From Halobacillus dabanensis (lineage in GTDB: Bacteria; Bacillota; Bacilli; Bacillales; Halobacillaceae), in contig NZ_FOSB01000002.1 of assembly GCF_900114165.1 (NCBI RefSeq), positions 248,001 through 312,000 of the forward strand: a DNA stretch of 64,000 bases, given 5' to 3'. A model generated the notes under the pieces. That model had not been told where the DNA came from and searched no databases. It saw nothing but the letters and a program-made list of their open reading frames with translations. A program made the position numbers and the translations under genes. Positions 1 through 8,831 of the stretch are shown here, piece after piece (within the stretch, counting starts at the first letter, position 1; each line of letters opens with the position of its first letter).

Positions 1-23
1 GGAGTGCGAGACTCCCGCTTTTT
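1..23 (+). terminator. Probable intrinsic terminator of a gene left of the window
   Basis: GGAGT and ACTCC can pair across a short loop and are followed by CGC and five T. No gene of this window ends here, so it would serve a plus-strand gene lying before base 1. The left arm may be cut by the window edge. Confidence 0.35.
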
Positions 24-140
24 GGCATAGATGCTTTTTCCTTTTTGAATGGATCTCCTTCCCTTTAGCGTACTTGCTTACACAATGATGCCTCCCCGGT
101 AAATTCCCACACCTCTATCACTTTTCAACTACCATAAAAA

Positions 141-170
141 AAACGTTGCCCTTAAAGGACAACGTTTTTT
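141..170 (-). terminator. Intrinsic terminator after tagO
   Basis: AACGTTG and CAACGTT pair, with extra CCTT/AAGG pairing inside. The hairpin has A-runs on the left and T-runs on the right, so it can act in both directions. It lies just past the tagO stop codon. Confidence 0.7.
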
Positions 171-175
171 GGTGA

Positions 176-1219
176 TTACTTTTCACGATAACCACGAATC
201 ATATTGAGAATCGGTTTATAATCTTTTCCGACCAATCCTGTCATCTCGACAATCATTTCAATCATAAGCACGAGCATCGCAATAACAATCAAAGCCCCAT
301 ACATCGTCGCCTGTGAAAAAATGACGGCAGCTAAGCTGAATAAAGCACTTACCGCATAAATCATCAAAACAGATTCCGGGTGACTATATCCTAAATTCAA
401 CAAACAGTGATGCAAATGTGACTTATCCGGAGCTGAAAGCGGCTTCCGGTGGACGACTCTTCTTACGATGGCAAACAACGTGTCCGAAATCGGTACACCA
501 AGAATGATAACAGGAATGATTAGAGAAAATAATGTGACGTTTTTGAAACCAAGTAAAGAAAGAACACTGATCATGAATCCTAAAAAGAGCGCACCTGTAT
601 CCCCCATGAAGATTTTCGCAGGGTAAAAGTTATAAACAAGAAAACCTACAGTGCTTCCCAACATCATTAATCCAGCGAACACGACAAAAACATTCCCCAT
701 AGTAATCGCCATACCAGAAATAGTTAACAGCGCAATCGCTGATACTCCTGCGGCTAATCCATCCAACCCATCAATGAGGTTGATGGCATTTGTAATTCCG
801 ACAATCCACAAAATCGTGATTGGAATGCTCATATATCCAAAATCCAATTGACCACCGAATGGTAAGTTGATGAATTCTACTTGGACACCACCGATGACAA
901 CAACGGCTGCTGCTAATAATTGTCCACCAAGTTTAACTTTAGCTGACAGTTCTTTTAAATCATCAAGGACCCCTGTCACAATTATAATCGTCGAACCTAA
1001 TAGTACTGGCCACGTGTATTTGCTTTCCGGGAAAAAGAATAACGTCCCTGCAGCAAAACTAAGGTATATGGCTAAACCGCCTAACCGCGGCATGACATTT
1101 TTGTGTACCTTACGATAGTTCGGTTGATCTGTCGCACCGATTTTAACTGCTATTTTCTTGACGATCGGTGTGACCAGAATGGAAGCGATCAAGCAAAATA
1201 GCAAGGCCTTATACTCCAT
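176..1219 (-). CDS. tagO: Undecaprenyl-phosphate GlcNAc-1-phosphate transferase (TagO/WecA family)
   Basis: Integral membrane enzyme of the MraY/WecA family. It moves GlcNAc-1-phosphate from UDP-GlcNAc to undecaprenyl phosphate, the first step of wall teichoic acid linkage-unit synthesis. The 347 residues are a normal family length and carry about ten hydrophobic segments. Family motifs are visible: the DD pair in LDDLKEL near residue 87, NAINLIDGLDGLAAG near 145, FMGDTGAL near 205 and the HLHH loop near 270. The start is preceded by GAGGGTC on the minus strand. It is monocistronic, divergent from the amino-acid permease, and followed by its own terminator. In Bacillus this protein is called TagO; a WecA-like role in another glycopolymer cannot be excluded from sequence alone. 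Confidence 0.88.
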   Translation of the reverse strand: MEYKALLFCLIASILVTPIVKKIAVKIGATDQPNYRKVHKNVMPRLGGLAIYLSFAAGTLFFFPESKYTWPVLLGSTIIIVTGVLDDLKELSAKVKLGGQLLAAAVVVIGGVQVEFINLPFGGQLDFGYMSIPITILWIVGITNAINLIDGLDGLAAGVSAIALLTISGMAITMGNVFVVFAGLMMLGSTVGFLVYNFYPAKIFMGDTGALFLGFMISVLSLLGFKNVTLFSLIIPVIILGVPISDTLFAIVRRVVHRKPLSAPDKSHLHHCLLNLGYSHPESVLMIYAVSALFSLAAVIFSQATMYGALIVIAMLVLMIEMIVEMTGLVGKDYKPILNMIRGYREK

Positions 1220-1609
1220 AAAGACCCTCCCTCAGGTTTATTATGTCCTCTCCTACAAGTCATAAGCTGATATATAATTTCCATATTTGTCTGTATAAAC
1301 GTCATCGTCTCGTTGCATATTAACCGTAAAAAATTATATCACAAGAAAACCTTTTTGATTATAACGATTTGGTTACTTTTTCATTAACCCCTCCCTCTAC
1401 CTTTGAAACATTTTTATGTAAAATATCGCATTCCCTTACAAAAATCGCTAAACAGAATCATTTGAATAAATGACAAAGGCCATGATAAAATGTCTTCTTT
1501 CGTCATAAATTTACATCTTCTGTGATTATAACAGAAGATTTGGAATTATTTATACACGAAGGAAAATTTTAATAATTACTTTTTCACACAACCTGGGAGG
1601 ATACAATTC
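1220..1609. promoter_or_regulatory. Divergent intergenic region between tagO and the permease, with one inverted repeat
   Basis: No gene-like reading frame is visible in these 390 bases, which must hold the divergent promoters. At 1515-1523 and 1531-1539, ATCTTCTGT and ACAGAAGAT form a perfect 9-bp inverted repeat about 70 bases before the permease start. It could be an operator or leader hairpin; no T-run follows. Confidence 0.3.
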
Positions 1610-3070
1610 ATGTCCATGAGAGAGAGAAAAAAATTAGAAAAATCACTGAAGCCACATTGGGTGTGGGCAATCGCCTTCGGGTCCGCCATCGGCTGGGGTG
1701 CTTTTGTATTACCAACAGACTGGATCGGACAAGCTGGACCTCTTGGAGTAGTCATCGGCATTTTGTTAGGGGCTGCGTTAATGATGGTCATCGGGGTCAG
1801 TTATGGTTTCCTCATCGAAAAATTCCCCGTCACTGGTGGAGAGTTCGCCTATGCTTACATAGGATTCGGTCGAAAATTTGCGTTTATGGCCGGTTGGTTT
1901 TTAACCCTTGGTTATATTTGCATCGTCGCATTAAATGCTTCAGCCCTGGCATTGCTTGCTAAATTCCTTTTTCCTGACCTTGTCCGTACAGGAAACATGT
2001 ACACCGTTGCAGGATATGAAGTGTCCATCATCCAAATCGCAATCGCAAGCCTTGCTTTAATTTTGTTTGCGTGGTTGAACATTCGTGGAGCGAGCTTTTC
2101 AGGACAAACACAATTCGTCTTCAGTCTCATTCTCATTTTAGGTATAACACTGCTTGCAGTGGGAGCGATTTTCACAGAGGGGCCAAGTATCACTCACATT
2201 ACACCTGCCTTCAATCCAGAGCAGACAGCCTTGGCTTCCATTTTGACCATTCTTGCTATTGCACCATTCGCCTATGTAGGTTTTGATAATATTCCGCAAG
2301 CGGCAGAGGAGTTCAAATTTGAACCGAAAAAAGCTTTCGGACTTATTATTTGGTCCCTTCTCGCAGCAGGTTTAGCGTATAGTGCGATGATTTTGATTAC
2401 AGCAAGCACCATGCCCTGGCAACAGTTGCTCACGCAAATCAATCAGACACAGTCCGTTTGGGGCACAGGAGATGCGATCGAAAGCTACCTCGGACGCGCA
2501 GGAGTATTCATCATTGCAATCGCTGTTTGCATGGGTATTTTCACAGGACTGAATGGATTTTACATTTCATCAAGCCGTCTCACTTTTGCCATGGGAAGAG
2601 CAAGAATTCTCCCTGATATTTTCCGACAGCTGCATCCCAAATATAAAACACCATATGTCGGCATTCTGTTTACGATGGCGATTTGCTTAATTGCACCATG
2701 GTTCGGCAGGCAGGCGTTATTATGGGTTGTCGATATGTCATCCACTGGTGTCGCCATTGCTTATTTCTTCTGTACAGCGACAGCCTACAAGTTTTTCCGT
2801 TGGTCAGATGGAGAAAAGGCCAATGATTCAGATAAGACGATAGCTCCAGGAAAGAAACTGTTATCCTTGATCGGAATGATCAGCTCGCTTGGGTTCTTAG
2901 TGCTATTGTTACTTCCATGGTCGCCGGCATCCCTCGGACGGGAATCTTACATCGCCCTTCTCATCTGGATACTCATTGGCGTCGTTTTTTACCTACTCAA
3001 CTCTAAACGTTATAACAGCATTGAACGTAAAGAAATGAACTATTTGATTCTAGAAAAGGAAGAAATATAA
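1610..3070 (+). CDS. APC-superfamily amino-acid permease
   Basis: Twelve-helix secondary transporter of the amino acid/polyamine/organocation superfamily. The first helix contains the family signature FGSAIGWGAFVLP near residue 24, corresponding to the unwound substrate-binding part of TM1, and GGEFAYAYIGFG follows near residue 79 in the TM2-TM3 region. The 486 residues fit a full APC transporter. The ATG at 1610 sits nine bases behind GGGAGG and the second codons read MSMRERKKLEKSL, a typical cytosolic lead-in. The substrate cannot be read from sequence. It stands alone, divergent from tagO, and shares a bidirectional terminator with the convergent nuclease gene. Confidence 0.8.
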   Translation: MSMRERKKLEKSLKPHWVWAIAFGSAIGWGAFVLPTDWIGQAGPLGVVIGILLGAALMMVIGVSYGFLIEKFPVTGGEFAYAYIGFGRKFAFMAGWFLTLGYICIVALNASALALLAKFLFPDLVRTGNMYTVAGYEVSIIQIAIASLALILFAWLNIRGASFSGQTQFVFSLILILGITLLAVGAIFTEGPSITHITPAFNPEQTALASILTILAIAPFAYVGFDNIPQAAEEFKFEPKKAFGLIIWSLLAAGLAYSAMILITASTMPWQQLLTQINQTQSVWGTGDAIESYLGRAGVFIIAIAVCMGIFTGLNGFYISSSRLTFAMGRARILPDIFRQLHPKYKTPYVGILFTMAICLIAPWFGRQALLWVVDMSSTGVAIAYFFCTATAYKFFRWSDGEKANDSDKTIAPGKKLLSLIGMISSLGFLVLLLLPWSPASLGRESYIALLIWILIGVVFYLLNSKRYNSIERKEMNYLILEKEEI

Positions 3071-3134
3071 AAGCTAAGGTTTCCTTACCTACCCAAAGCT
3101 CTTGCGAGTATGGACTTCTTGGCTCCATACAAAA

Positions 3135-3161
3135 AATCCCCGCTGATGGCGGGGATTTTTT
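3135..3161. terminator. Bidirectional terminator between permease and nuclease genes
   Basis: AATCCCCGC and GCGGGGATT form a perfect 9-bp stem with A-run and T-run flanks. It sits between two convergent stop codons. Confidence 0.75.
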
Positions 3162-3179
3162 ATGGGTTGAGCCATTATA

Positions 3180-6100
3180 TTACTTGACCCAAGCTGGCGG
3201 TCCTTGTTTGGACTTCTTCTTCACCCATGCGGGAGGTCCTTGTTTCGACTTTTTCAGATGGATTTGTGCGAGAACAGGATCATGGTCACTCGCACGACCA
3301 TCCGCTTCCGAAAAGTCGGCATTGATATTTACGGTCTCCACTTTCGTCCGTTTAGCCAAGTGATCGCTGACAAGAATGTGGTCAAGTACTTGGGAGTTTC
3401 CTTGATAAATGTACGTATATCGCTCTTCCTCCGGCAGTTCTTCCATCATGTTCGTCAGTACGTCACCTTTAAGCGTCTCCACCGGTGCGGAAAATTCAAA
3501 GTCATTCAAGTCACCGAGCACGACTACATTCGGATTGTCCATACGATTTTCCACTTTGTCTACAAAGTCATTCAACACTTTCGCTTGTTCCAAACGTTGT
3601 TCTTCACTACCAAGTACGACAGGTTGATTCGCACCGAACAACGCATCATCTCCACCTTTTGAATTAAAGTGGTTGGCGACAACAACAACCTTTTCACCGT
3701 TGAATTCAAATTCTGCCGCCAATGATTTTCGGGAATCATCAAACGCTTCATTTGCAGGATCGATACGGCCCGGGTTTTTCGTCAGTCCATTTTCGTCTAC
3801 GTCGACAGCTGTGGTGGCATCACCACTCGGTTTGTCCGTTAATGAGACACGTTCCGGGTTGTAGATGAAGCCGACACGGATATTACCACCTGGCTGTCCA
3901 CCATCCTCTTTATCTTCTGGTGCAATGTCTGTAAACTCATATTCTGGTCCACCTGCTTCAACGATCGCATCTATTAATGTTTGATAACTTTCATTCGCTG
4001 CGACAGTTCCGTCATCTGTCGGTCCATTATTGTCTTGCACTTCCACCAGCCCTACGACATCGGGAGTATTCAAATTCTCTACGATAGATTCTGCAATTTT
4101 ATCTACCTTTTCAGGATCTGTCCCTGCATGGAAATTCTCCACGTTATACGTAGCGACAGTCATTTTCGGTTTCAAGCTTTTCAGTTTCGCCGACTGCCTT
4201 TCTGTGCCCCCATCTTGAAGCTCAGGCAAATCATCAGCCACACGGATCTTGTAGTTACTAAAGTCATAACTGACAACACCGGTGATGGATTCGTTGAAAT
4301 AATCACCTGTCTTAGCGTTCACATCTAACCCATCGACATCAATAAGCATGCGTTCTGGATTGTAATCTTCTGGAGAAATTAACAATCCTCCCGCTCTTGT
4401 AAACTCCTGGTCATCACTTGTTTCTACATAAACAGGAAGCTCTTCATATTTGACTGGCCCCGTTACCTGTGGATCCGGAAGCTCAATGAGCATACCTTCA
4501 AGGCTTTCATAAAAATCAATTCCATCTGCAGTTGGATCAAACGAATCGAATTGATCATCCTCGATTACTTCTGTCGGTTGCTCACGATCTACTCCAATGA
4601 CCACTGGTTCAGGCAAGGATTGGTCGGATGACTCAACCGTTACTTCGTTTGCACTAATTTGAGTTGTCAACAGATCTGCAGCATCGTAATAACCTTCTTC
4701 GCGATATTCGGTAACTTCACCTGTTGTCGTAACAACATCCCCCACCTCTACTTCGGAGGATCTCTTGTATACATAAATCCCTTCCGATGTTTTGATGTCA
4801 TCATCTGGATTCAGAGATTGCATATAAAACCCATTGTTGCCATCAAGCTTCGTGACAATCCCTTCGACATCTTCAACGGTTGCTCCTTCATACGGGGATG
4901 TATGAGCAGCTCCCTGGATATCGTGAATTTCAAGGTCATCTAAAGGCTTCAGAGCTTTATAATCGAACGTTGCAACTTCACTCATTTCACCATTCTCACG
5001 GACAGCCACAGCATTTACTGTTGTATCCTCCGTTATTTCAATTGGTGTATCGTATTCTTTGCTTTCTGCGTTCGGTTGTGTTCCATCCAATGTATAATGA
5101 ATAGAAGCGTTAGGCTCTGCAGTATTTAAAACGATTTCTGTTCCCTGTAGGACAGAACCGCTCTCCGGGTAAGCCGTTACCGCAAAAACTTTTTCAATCA
5201 AGTCTGATTTCGACCTTGGAATCAGTTCATACTTTCCAAAACTGTAATTGACAACACCTTTTACTTGTTCAAAAGTGTCTCCCACTTCTATTAATTCTTC
5301 CTCTTGCGGGCTGACAATAAAAGTTCCACTATTATCTTGAACCGTAAATTCCCCATATTGGTTTTTATCCATAACCTCTACGTTCTCAACTTGGACAAAT
5401 TCCCCTTCCAGATCTTCTCCATCGGAAGAGAATTGGCTTGCTTCAACGACTTCCGGTGAGGGGGTGCCCACTCCACTTTCCACTACTTCCACATTAGCAG
5501 AAGCTGTCATGATTTGAGCCATCCCATTATAATCGTCCATTTCTCCTTGAGCTTGAACACGATCGCCAGGTTGAATATCCAGGCCAGGCGCACGAACAAT
5601 GATACCTGCTGTTTCATCTTGTATGTAAAGGTTCGTTTGTCCTCCTGCCTCAAAAGAAGCTGTCACGACTCCTTCTACGCGCACAGTGGCTCCTTCATCT
5701 GCATTACGTGCATCTGCAATGGTTTGTAATTCTGCTTCCTCTTCTTCTGGCATTTCATAGCTGCCAAGGTACTCGAACGTATCTTTAGAATAACTATTCC
5801 ATTCATCATTGACGGAAAAAGAATCATTCGGGTCTGTATCCCCCGTCGTTACTTCCGCATTTCTTACAAGTGTTACATCCGTACCAAATTCGTCCTCACT
5901 GCCGATTTGTCCGATACTGTCTATGACACCGCTTTCGTCTTTCATAACTACCACATCATCGCCATTGAAGTTGGCGACACCACTTGTTACATCAGTAACA
6001 GCCAGAATATCTTCTCCAGCTCGACTGTTCGAGACGACAAACACTTCTCCATCCGCTAGTTCACCTGATAGATCCAAGCTAGCCGAAGGGGTTTGATCAC

Positions 6101-6314
6101 CATTGGAATATAGCTCAAGCGTGTAATCCGCTAGATCGACACTTTCTCCCGTCCCGTTATAAATTTCTAACGCTTTGTTATAACTCGATCCTTCCACATA
6201 TTCCGAGAAAATTAACTCATTCGTCTCTTCTGCATCGACAGAAGATGTCGGAATGAATACATAACTGAAAATCAGGGTAACAATTAGAGATAAATGAAAT
6301 AGCTTCTTCATCAA
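3180..6314 (-). CDS. Large secreted multidomain nuclease (ExeM/NucH-like), with a duplicated C-terminal tail
   Basis: Predicted extracellular DNase or phosphoesterase of 1044 residues. Residues 1-28 are a signal peptide. About 35-180 resemble a lamin-tail domain (EYVEGSSYNKALEIYN). About 195-275 and 295-365 look like OB-fold modules. About 375-455 are a chitobiase/FN3-like module (IHYTLDGTQP). A further OB-like stretch reaches about 690. The endonuclease/exonuclease/phosphatase domain follows from about 715 to 1020, with ATYNVENFH, LVEVQDNNG, VVLGDLNDFE and SDHDPVL supplying the expected metal and catalytic residues. The last 24 residues are two copies of KKSKQGPPAWVK. The start follows AGGGAGG by seven bases. 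Such enzymes degrade extracellular DNA for phosphate or biofilm turnover; which role applies here is unknown. Confidence 0.82.
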   Translation of the reverse strand: MMKKLFHLSLIVTLIFSYVFIPTSSVDAEETNELIFSEYVEGSSYNKALEIYNGTGESVDLADYTLELYSNGDQTPSASLDLSGELADGEVFVVSNSRAGEDILAVTDVTSGVANFNGDDVVVMKDESGVIDSIGQIGSEDEFGTDVTLVRNAEVTTGDTDPNDSFSVNDEWNSYSKDTFEYLGSYEMPEEEEAELQTIADARNADEGATVRVEGVVTASFEAGGQTNLYIQDETAGIIVRAPGLDIQPGDRVQAQGEMDDYNGMAQIMTASANVEVVESGVGTPSPEVVEASQFSSDGEDLEGEFVQVENVEVMDKNQYGEFTVQDNSGTFIVSPQEEELIEVGDTFEQVKGVVNYSFGKYELIPRSKSDLIEKVFAVTAYPESGSVLQGTEIVLNTAEPNASIHYTLDGTQPNAESKEYDTPIEITEDTTVNAVAVRENGEMSEVATFDYKALKPLDDLEIHDIQGAAHTSPYEGATVEDVEGIVTKLDGNNGFYMQSLNPDDDIKTSEGIYVYKRSSEVEVGDVVTTTGEVTEYREEGYYDAADLLTTQISANEVTVESSDQSLPEPVVIGVDREQPTEVIEDDQFDSFDPTADGIDFYESLEGMLIELPDPQVTGPVKYEELPVYVETSDDQEFTRAGGLLISPEDYNPERMLIDVDGLDVNAKTGDYFNESITGVVSYDFSNYKIRVADDLPELQDGGTERQSAKLKSLKPKMTVATYNVENFHAGTDPEKVDKIAESIVENLNTPDVVGLVEVQDNNGPTDDGTVAANESYQTLIDAIVEAGGPEYEFTDIAPEDKEDGGQPGGNIRVGFIYNPERVSLTDKPSGDATTAVDVDENGLTKNPGRIDPANEAFDDSRKSLAAEFEFNGEKVVVVANHFNSKGGDDALFGANQPVVLGSEEQRLEQAKVLNDFVDKVENRMDNPNVVVLGDLNDFEFSAPVETLKGDVLTNMMEELPEEERYTYIYQGNSQVLDHILVSDHLAKRTKVETVNINADFSEADGRASDHDPVLAQIHLKKSKQGPPAWVKKKSKQGPPAWVK

Positions 6315-6420
6315 TTTTCCTCCCTTTCGTAATAGATCAAATTCACCCTCAGTATATAGAATTCAGAAAAGAGTGTATATTCATTTGATGTGAAATTTCC
6401 CAAATATTCCTTATGGCACA

Positions 6421-6443
6421 TGTAAATATGACTAATATTTACA
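6421..6443. promoter_or_regulatory. Perfect 9-bp inverted repeat, possible operator
   Basis: TGTAAATAT and ATATTTACA are separated by GACTA. It lies between the divergent nuclease and LCP genes, about 100 bases from each start. The half-site resembles the arms of the repeat at 8017-8047. Confidence 0.3.
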
Positions 6444-6543
6444 ATTTGTTTACGGAAACTATGACGAAAGAAGGGTATCTTCTGTCTGTTTTCATTTATG
6501 GTAGAATATAAAGTCGAGAGGTTAAAAATATGAGGTGGTCCAT

Positions 6544-7599
6544 TTGACTAAAAGAATCGTAAGGGTGCGAAGAAGGAAAAAGAAAAAGAAACTCCGGTTG
6601 ATCGCGGCCCTATTATTTTTACTGACATTAATAATTGGCGGTGGGTTCTATTACGTTTCCCAAGTATATACTGCTGCCTTTGAAGATTTAAATAGAGGGG
6701 ACAAATCCAATTTGCGTGAAGAAGCTGTCGATGCACAGAGCGATCCGATATCCATCCTGCTTATGGGGGTCGAAGATTATTCGACAGACGGGTCAGCAGG
6801 AAGGGCGGATACGCAAATTGTTTTAACTTTAAACCCTGATACACACAAAATGACCATGACGAGTGTTCCTCGGGATACAAGGGTCGATATCCCAGCTTCA
6901 AAAGTGGGGAGAAATTACGCAGGCTCCCATAAAATCAATGCTGCCTATTCGCTAGGTGAGGTAAGTGGATATGGAGCAGAGAAGCTGACTGTTGAAACCG
7001 TAGAGGAACTCCTCGATATTCCGATTGATAAATACGCAACCGTCAACTTTGAAGGCTTTATCGAAATTGTTGATGTATTGGGTGGCATAACCATAGATGT
7101 AAAAGAAGGATTCTGGGAAAGAAGCAGTGTTGATTATTATAAACAAATTGAGTTTGAAGAAGGACCCATGCATATGAGCGGGGAAGAAGCGCTGGCGTTC
7201 GTTCGTATGAGGAAAAGGGAAGTTGCCGTAACTTACACACGTGATGAACGACAGAGACAATTCATTAAAGCAAGTATTGATGAAGCACTTTCTGCTGGCA
7301 CGCTTTTCAAAATAGGAGAACTATCCGATGTAGTCGGGGAGAATGTCAGCACAAACCTTAACCCGAGAGAAATGCTCGGCTTACAAAAGGCATTTTCATC
7401 TCAAGAATCAAATACAGAAACCATCGAAATAGAAGGGGAAAATACTCGGCTGAATGATGGACTTTACTACTTTTTACCTGATGAGGAAAGCTTGAAAGAG
7501 GTCCAAATTGATTTGAGAAACGCATTGGAATTACCGATTCCTGATGAACTAACAGAACCTTCTATAGGAAATAAAGAAGAAACTAATTATTATAATTAA
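6544..7599 (+). CDS. LytR-CpsA-Psr family cell-wall glycopolymer ligase (first copy)
   Basis: LCP proteins attach teichoic acids or other undecaprenyl-linked polymers to peptidoglycan outside the membrane. A basic cytosolic tail (RVRRRKKKKKLR) precedes one transmembrane helix at about residues 18-40. The LCP domain then runs from about 70 to 260, with ILLMGVED, AGRADTQIVL, SVPRDTRV and HKINAAYSLG, which hold the conserved Asp and Arg residues that bind the pyrophosphate head. I chose the TTG at 6544 because GAGGTGG ends five bases before it. A GTG nine bases earlier would overlap that ribosome binding site. A second LCP gene lies at 49111-50052. The terminator at 7607 follows. Confidence 0.83.
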   Translation: MTKRIVRVRRRKKKKKLRLIAALLFLLTLIIGGGFYYVSQVYTAAFEDLNRGDKSNLREEAVDAQSDPISILLMGVEDYSTDGSAGRADTQIVLTLNPDTHKMTMTSVPRDTRVDIPASKVGRNYAGSHKINAAYSLGEVSGYGAEKLTVETVEELLDIPIDKYATVNFEGFIEIVDVLGGITIDVKEGFWERSSVDYYKQIEFEEGPMHMSGEEALAFVRMRKREVAVTYTRDERQRQFIKASIDEALSAGTLFKIGELSDVVGENVSTNLNPREMLGLQKAFSSQESNTETIEIEGENTRLNDGLYYFLPDEESLKEVQIDLRNALELPIPDELTEPSIGNKEETNYYN

Positions 7600-7606
7600 C
7601 GACAAA

Positions 7607-7636
7607 AAGGACTTCCAGCTGTGGAAGTCCTTTTTT
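7607..7636. terminator. Intrinsic terminator after the first LCP gene
   Basis: AAGGACTTCC pairs with GGAAGTCCTT and six T follow. The A-run on the other side may let it serve the converging small gene as well. Confidence 0.78.
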
Positions 7637-7652
7637 CTTAAGTATACAATTG

Positions 7653-7958
7653 TTAAGAGACCGGTTTGAAAATCAATATACCATTAACTCTTTGGAAACT
7701 AAAAGGTCCATCATACTTTTCAATGGAAGGAACCTCGCTGTTCTTAATCCCAATAGAATGGATGGTTGCATGAACATTCAACATCTGTTTGAACGTATCT
7801 TCTGTTAGCTGTCTTAAAGGTTCGATCACAATCGTCCTGTCTATTCGGACACTATAACGACCAGGTAAAGACCATTCATTTTGTTCTAATAAAAGCTTAG
7901 TTAAGTGTGGCACTAGTCTAACACCCTTTCGTAAAACGTGTAAGGCTATAAAAAACAA
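7653..7958 (-). CDS. Hypothetical 101-residue protein
   Basis: I do not recognise this protein. It would start at TTG 7958, six bases behind AAGGGG, and end 17 bases before a hairpin that can terminate the minus strand, so the transcription context fits a real gene. The composition is mixed and globular (RLVPHLTKLLLEQNEWSL, then a basic mid-part), with no signal peptide or clear membrane helix. No motif suggests a function. It could also be a decayed fragment of a longer gene. Confidence 0.4.
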   Translation of the reverse strand: MFFIALHVLRKGVRLVPHLTKLLLEQNEWSLPGRYSVRIDRTIVIEPLRQLTEDTFKQMLNVHATIHSIGIKNSEVPSIEKYDGPFSFQRVNGILIFKPVS

Positions 7959-8016
7959 AATTCCCCTTTTTATAATATATTAAAAGTTCCTCTATTAAAA
8001 ACAGCAGAAATGACTA

Positions 8017-8047
8017 GTAAATATTTCCTCGCACAGGAAATATTTAC
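8017..8047. promoter_or_regulatory. Perfect 13-bp inverted repeat in a gene-poor stretch
   Basis: GTAAATATTTCCT and AGGAAATATTTAC pair perfectly around CGCAC. No T-run follows on either strand, so an operator or a stable RNA hairpin is more likely than a terminator. The surrounding stretch 7959-8320 holds only the weak small reading frame at 8161-8277. Confidence 0.4.
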
Positions 8048-8160
8048 CCCATTATGATTAGTAATATTCAATTATTTAGGTTGCTGGTATGCTAGTAACA
8101 ATGGGGAGACGTAATGTTGTAATTTTTTTGAAACAAAGTTCATGCAGGAGAAGTTTTTTT

Positions 8161-8277
8161 GTGAAATGCTGCAGTGGTAGTGGTGGGGAATTTTTTATTA
8201 TAGAGAGTCAAGAAGTAAAAAGGTTATCCCTATATGAATGGAAATGCCTTGCCTCTATAATTAAAGGAAGGCAATAA
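8161..8277 (+). CDS. Possible small protein of 38 residues
   Basis: A GTG codon lies eight bases behind AGGAGAA. The frame reads MKCCSGSGGEFFIIESQE and continues with a Leu/Lys-rich tail ending IIKGRQ. A hairpin at 8285 follows closely. I recognise no family. Support is only the ribosome binding site and the following hairpin; a longer version of the frame opens at 8089. Confidence 0.25.
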   Translation: MKCCSGSGGEFFIIESQEVKRLSLYEWKCLASIIKGRQ

Positions 8278-8284
8278 AAATTAA

Positions 8285-8314
8285 GTGCCCTTACCTTGGA
8301 ACAGGAAAGGGCAC
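8285..8314. terminator. Hairpin between the small frame and the DUF2187 gene
   Basis: GTGCCCTT pairs with AAGGGCAC. T-runs are weak on both sides, so efficiency is doubtful. It lies just past the stop of the minus-strand DUF2187 gene. Confidence 0.35.
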
Positions 8315-8320
8315 CGGCCA

Positions 8321-8530
8321 TCATTCTTCTATAATACGATAGTTAGTATGAGCAACAACCGTCCTATCGTATTCGAAATCGATTTCATCTAAGTTTTCCA
8401 TAATCGTCAAGTCGACTATAACCGACTGCTGGCACTGGCTTGGGATGACTCTGCCTTTAAAAGTAATATCGTTTCTCTCAAAGGTTACGATTTGTCCTGG
8501 TGTTGCTATACGATCATCCGGTTGTATCAT
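8321..8530 (-). CDS. DUF2187-family small protein (KOW-like)
   Basis: The 69 residues match the pattern of the DUF2187 proteins common in Bacillaceae: a short beta-rich domain with PGQIVTFERNDITFKGRV, then SVIVDLTIMEN and a closing RTVVAHTNYRII. The N-terminal half resembles a KOW-type SH3 barrel, a fold often found in RNA- or ribosome-associated proteins. The biochemical role of the family is not known to me. The start at 8530 follows GGGTAGAGAG. It appears monocistronic. Confidence 0.6.
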   Translation of the reverse strand: MIQPDDRIATPGQIVTFERNDITFKGRVIPSQCQQSVIVDLTIMENLDEIDFEYDRTVVAHTNYRIIEE

Positions 8531-8831
8531 ATCTCTCTACCCTTTCTCATTCCCTTATTTTCAACTAGGTTGAATTGAATAAACATTACAATAAATTAAC
8601 AAACAATTCAAACAAAACTTTTACAATATATGTTACTAAATTCGACAAGATTATACAAGCAAAATACTTTGGGGTTTAAAAAAATTCTGTGGAGATATAT
8701 AAGATTAATAGAAAAATTTTGAAGAAAGAGGATGTGATGTTATCGCTTTACCTGTTCGAAAAATAAAAAAAACGTTACTTATTCTATTTATTATTTTCAT
8801 CCTTTCTTTCCTAATAGGGATCGTTATAGTC

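Noticed and set aside
3180..6314. 5'-nucleotidase/UshA-type enzyme for the large secreted protein
   Set aside because: The C-terminal catalytic motifs (GDLNDFE, SDHDPVL) are those of the endonuclease/exonuclease/phosphatase fold, not of metallophosphatases.
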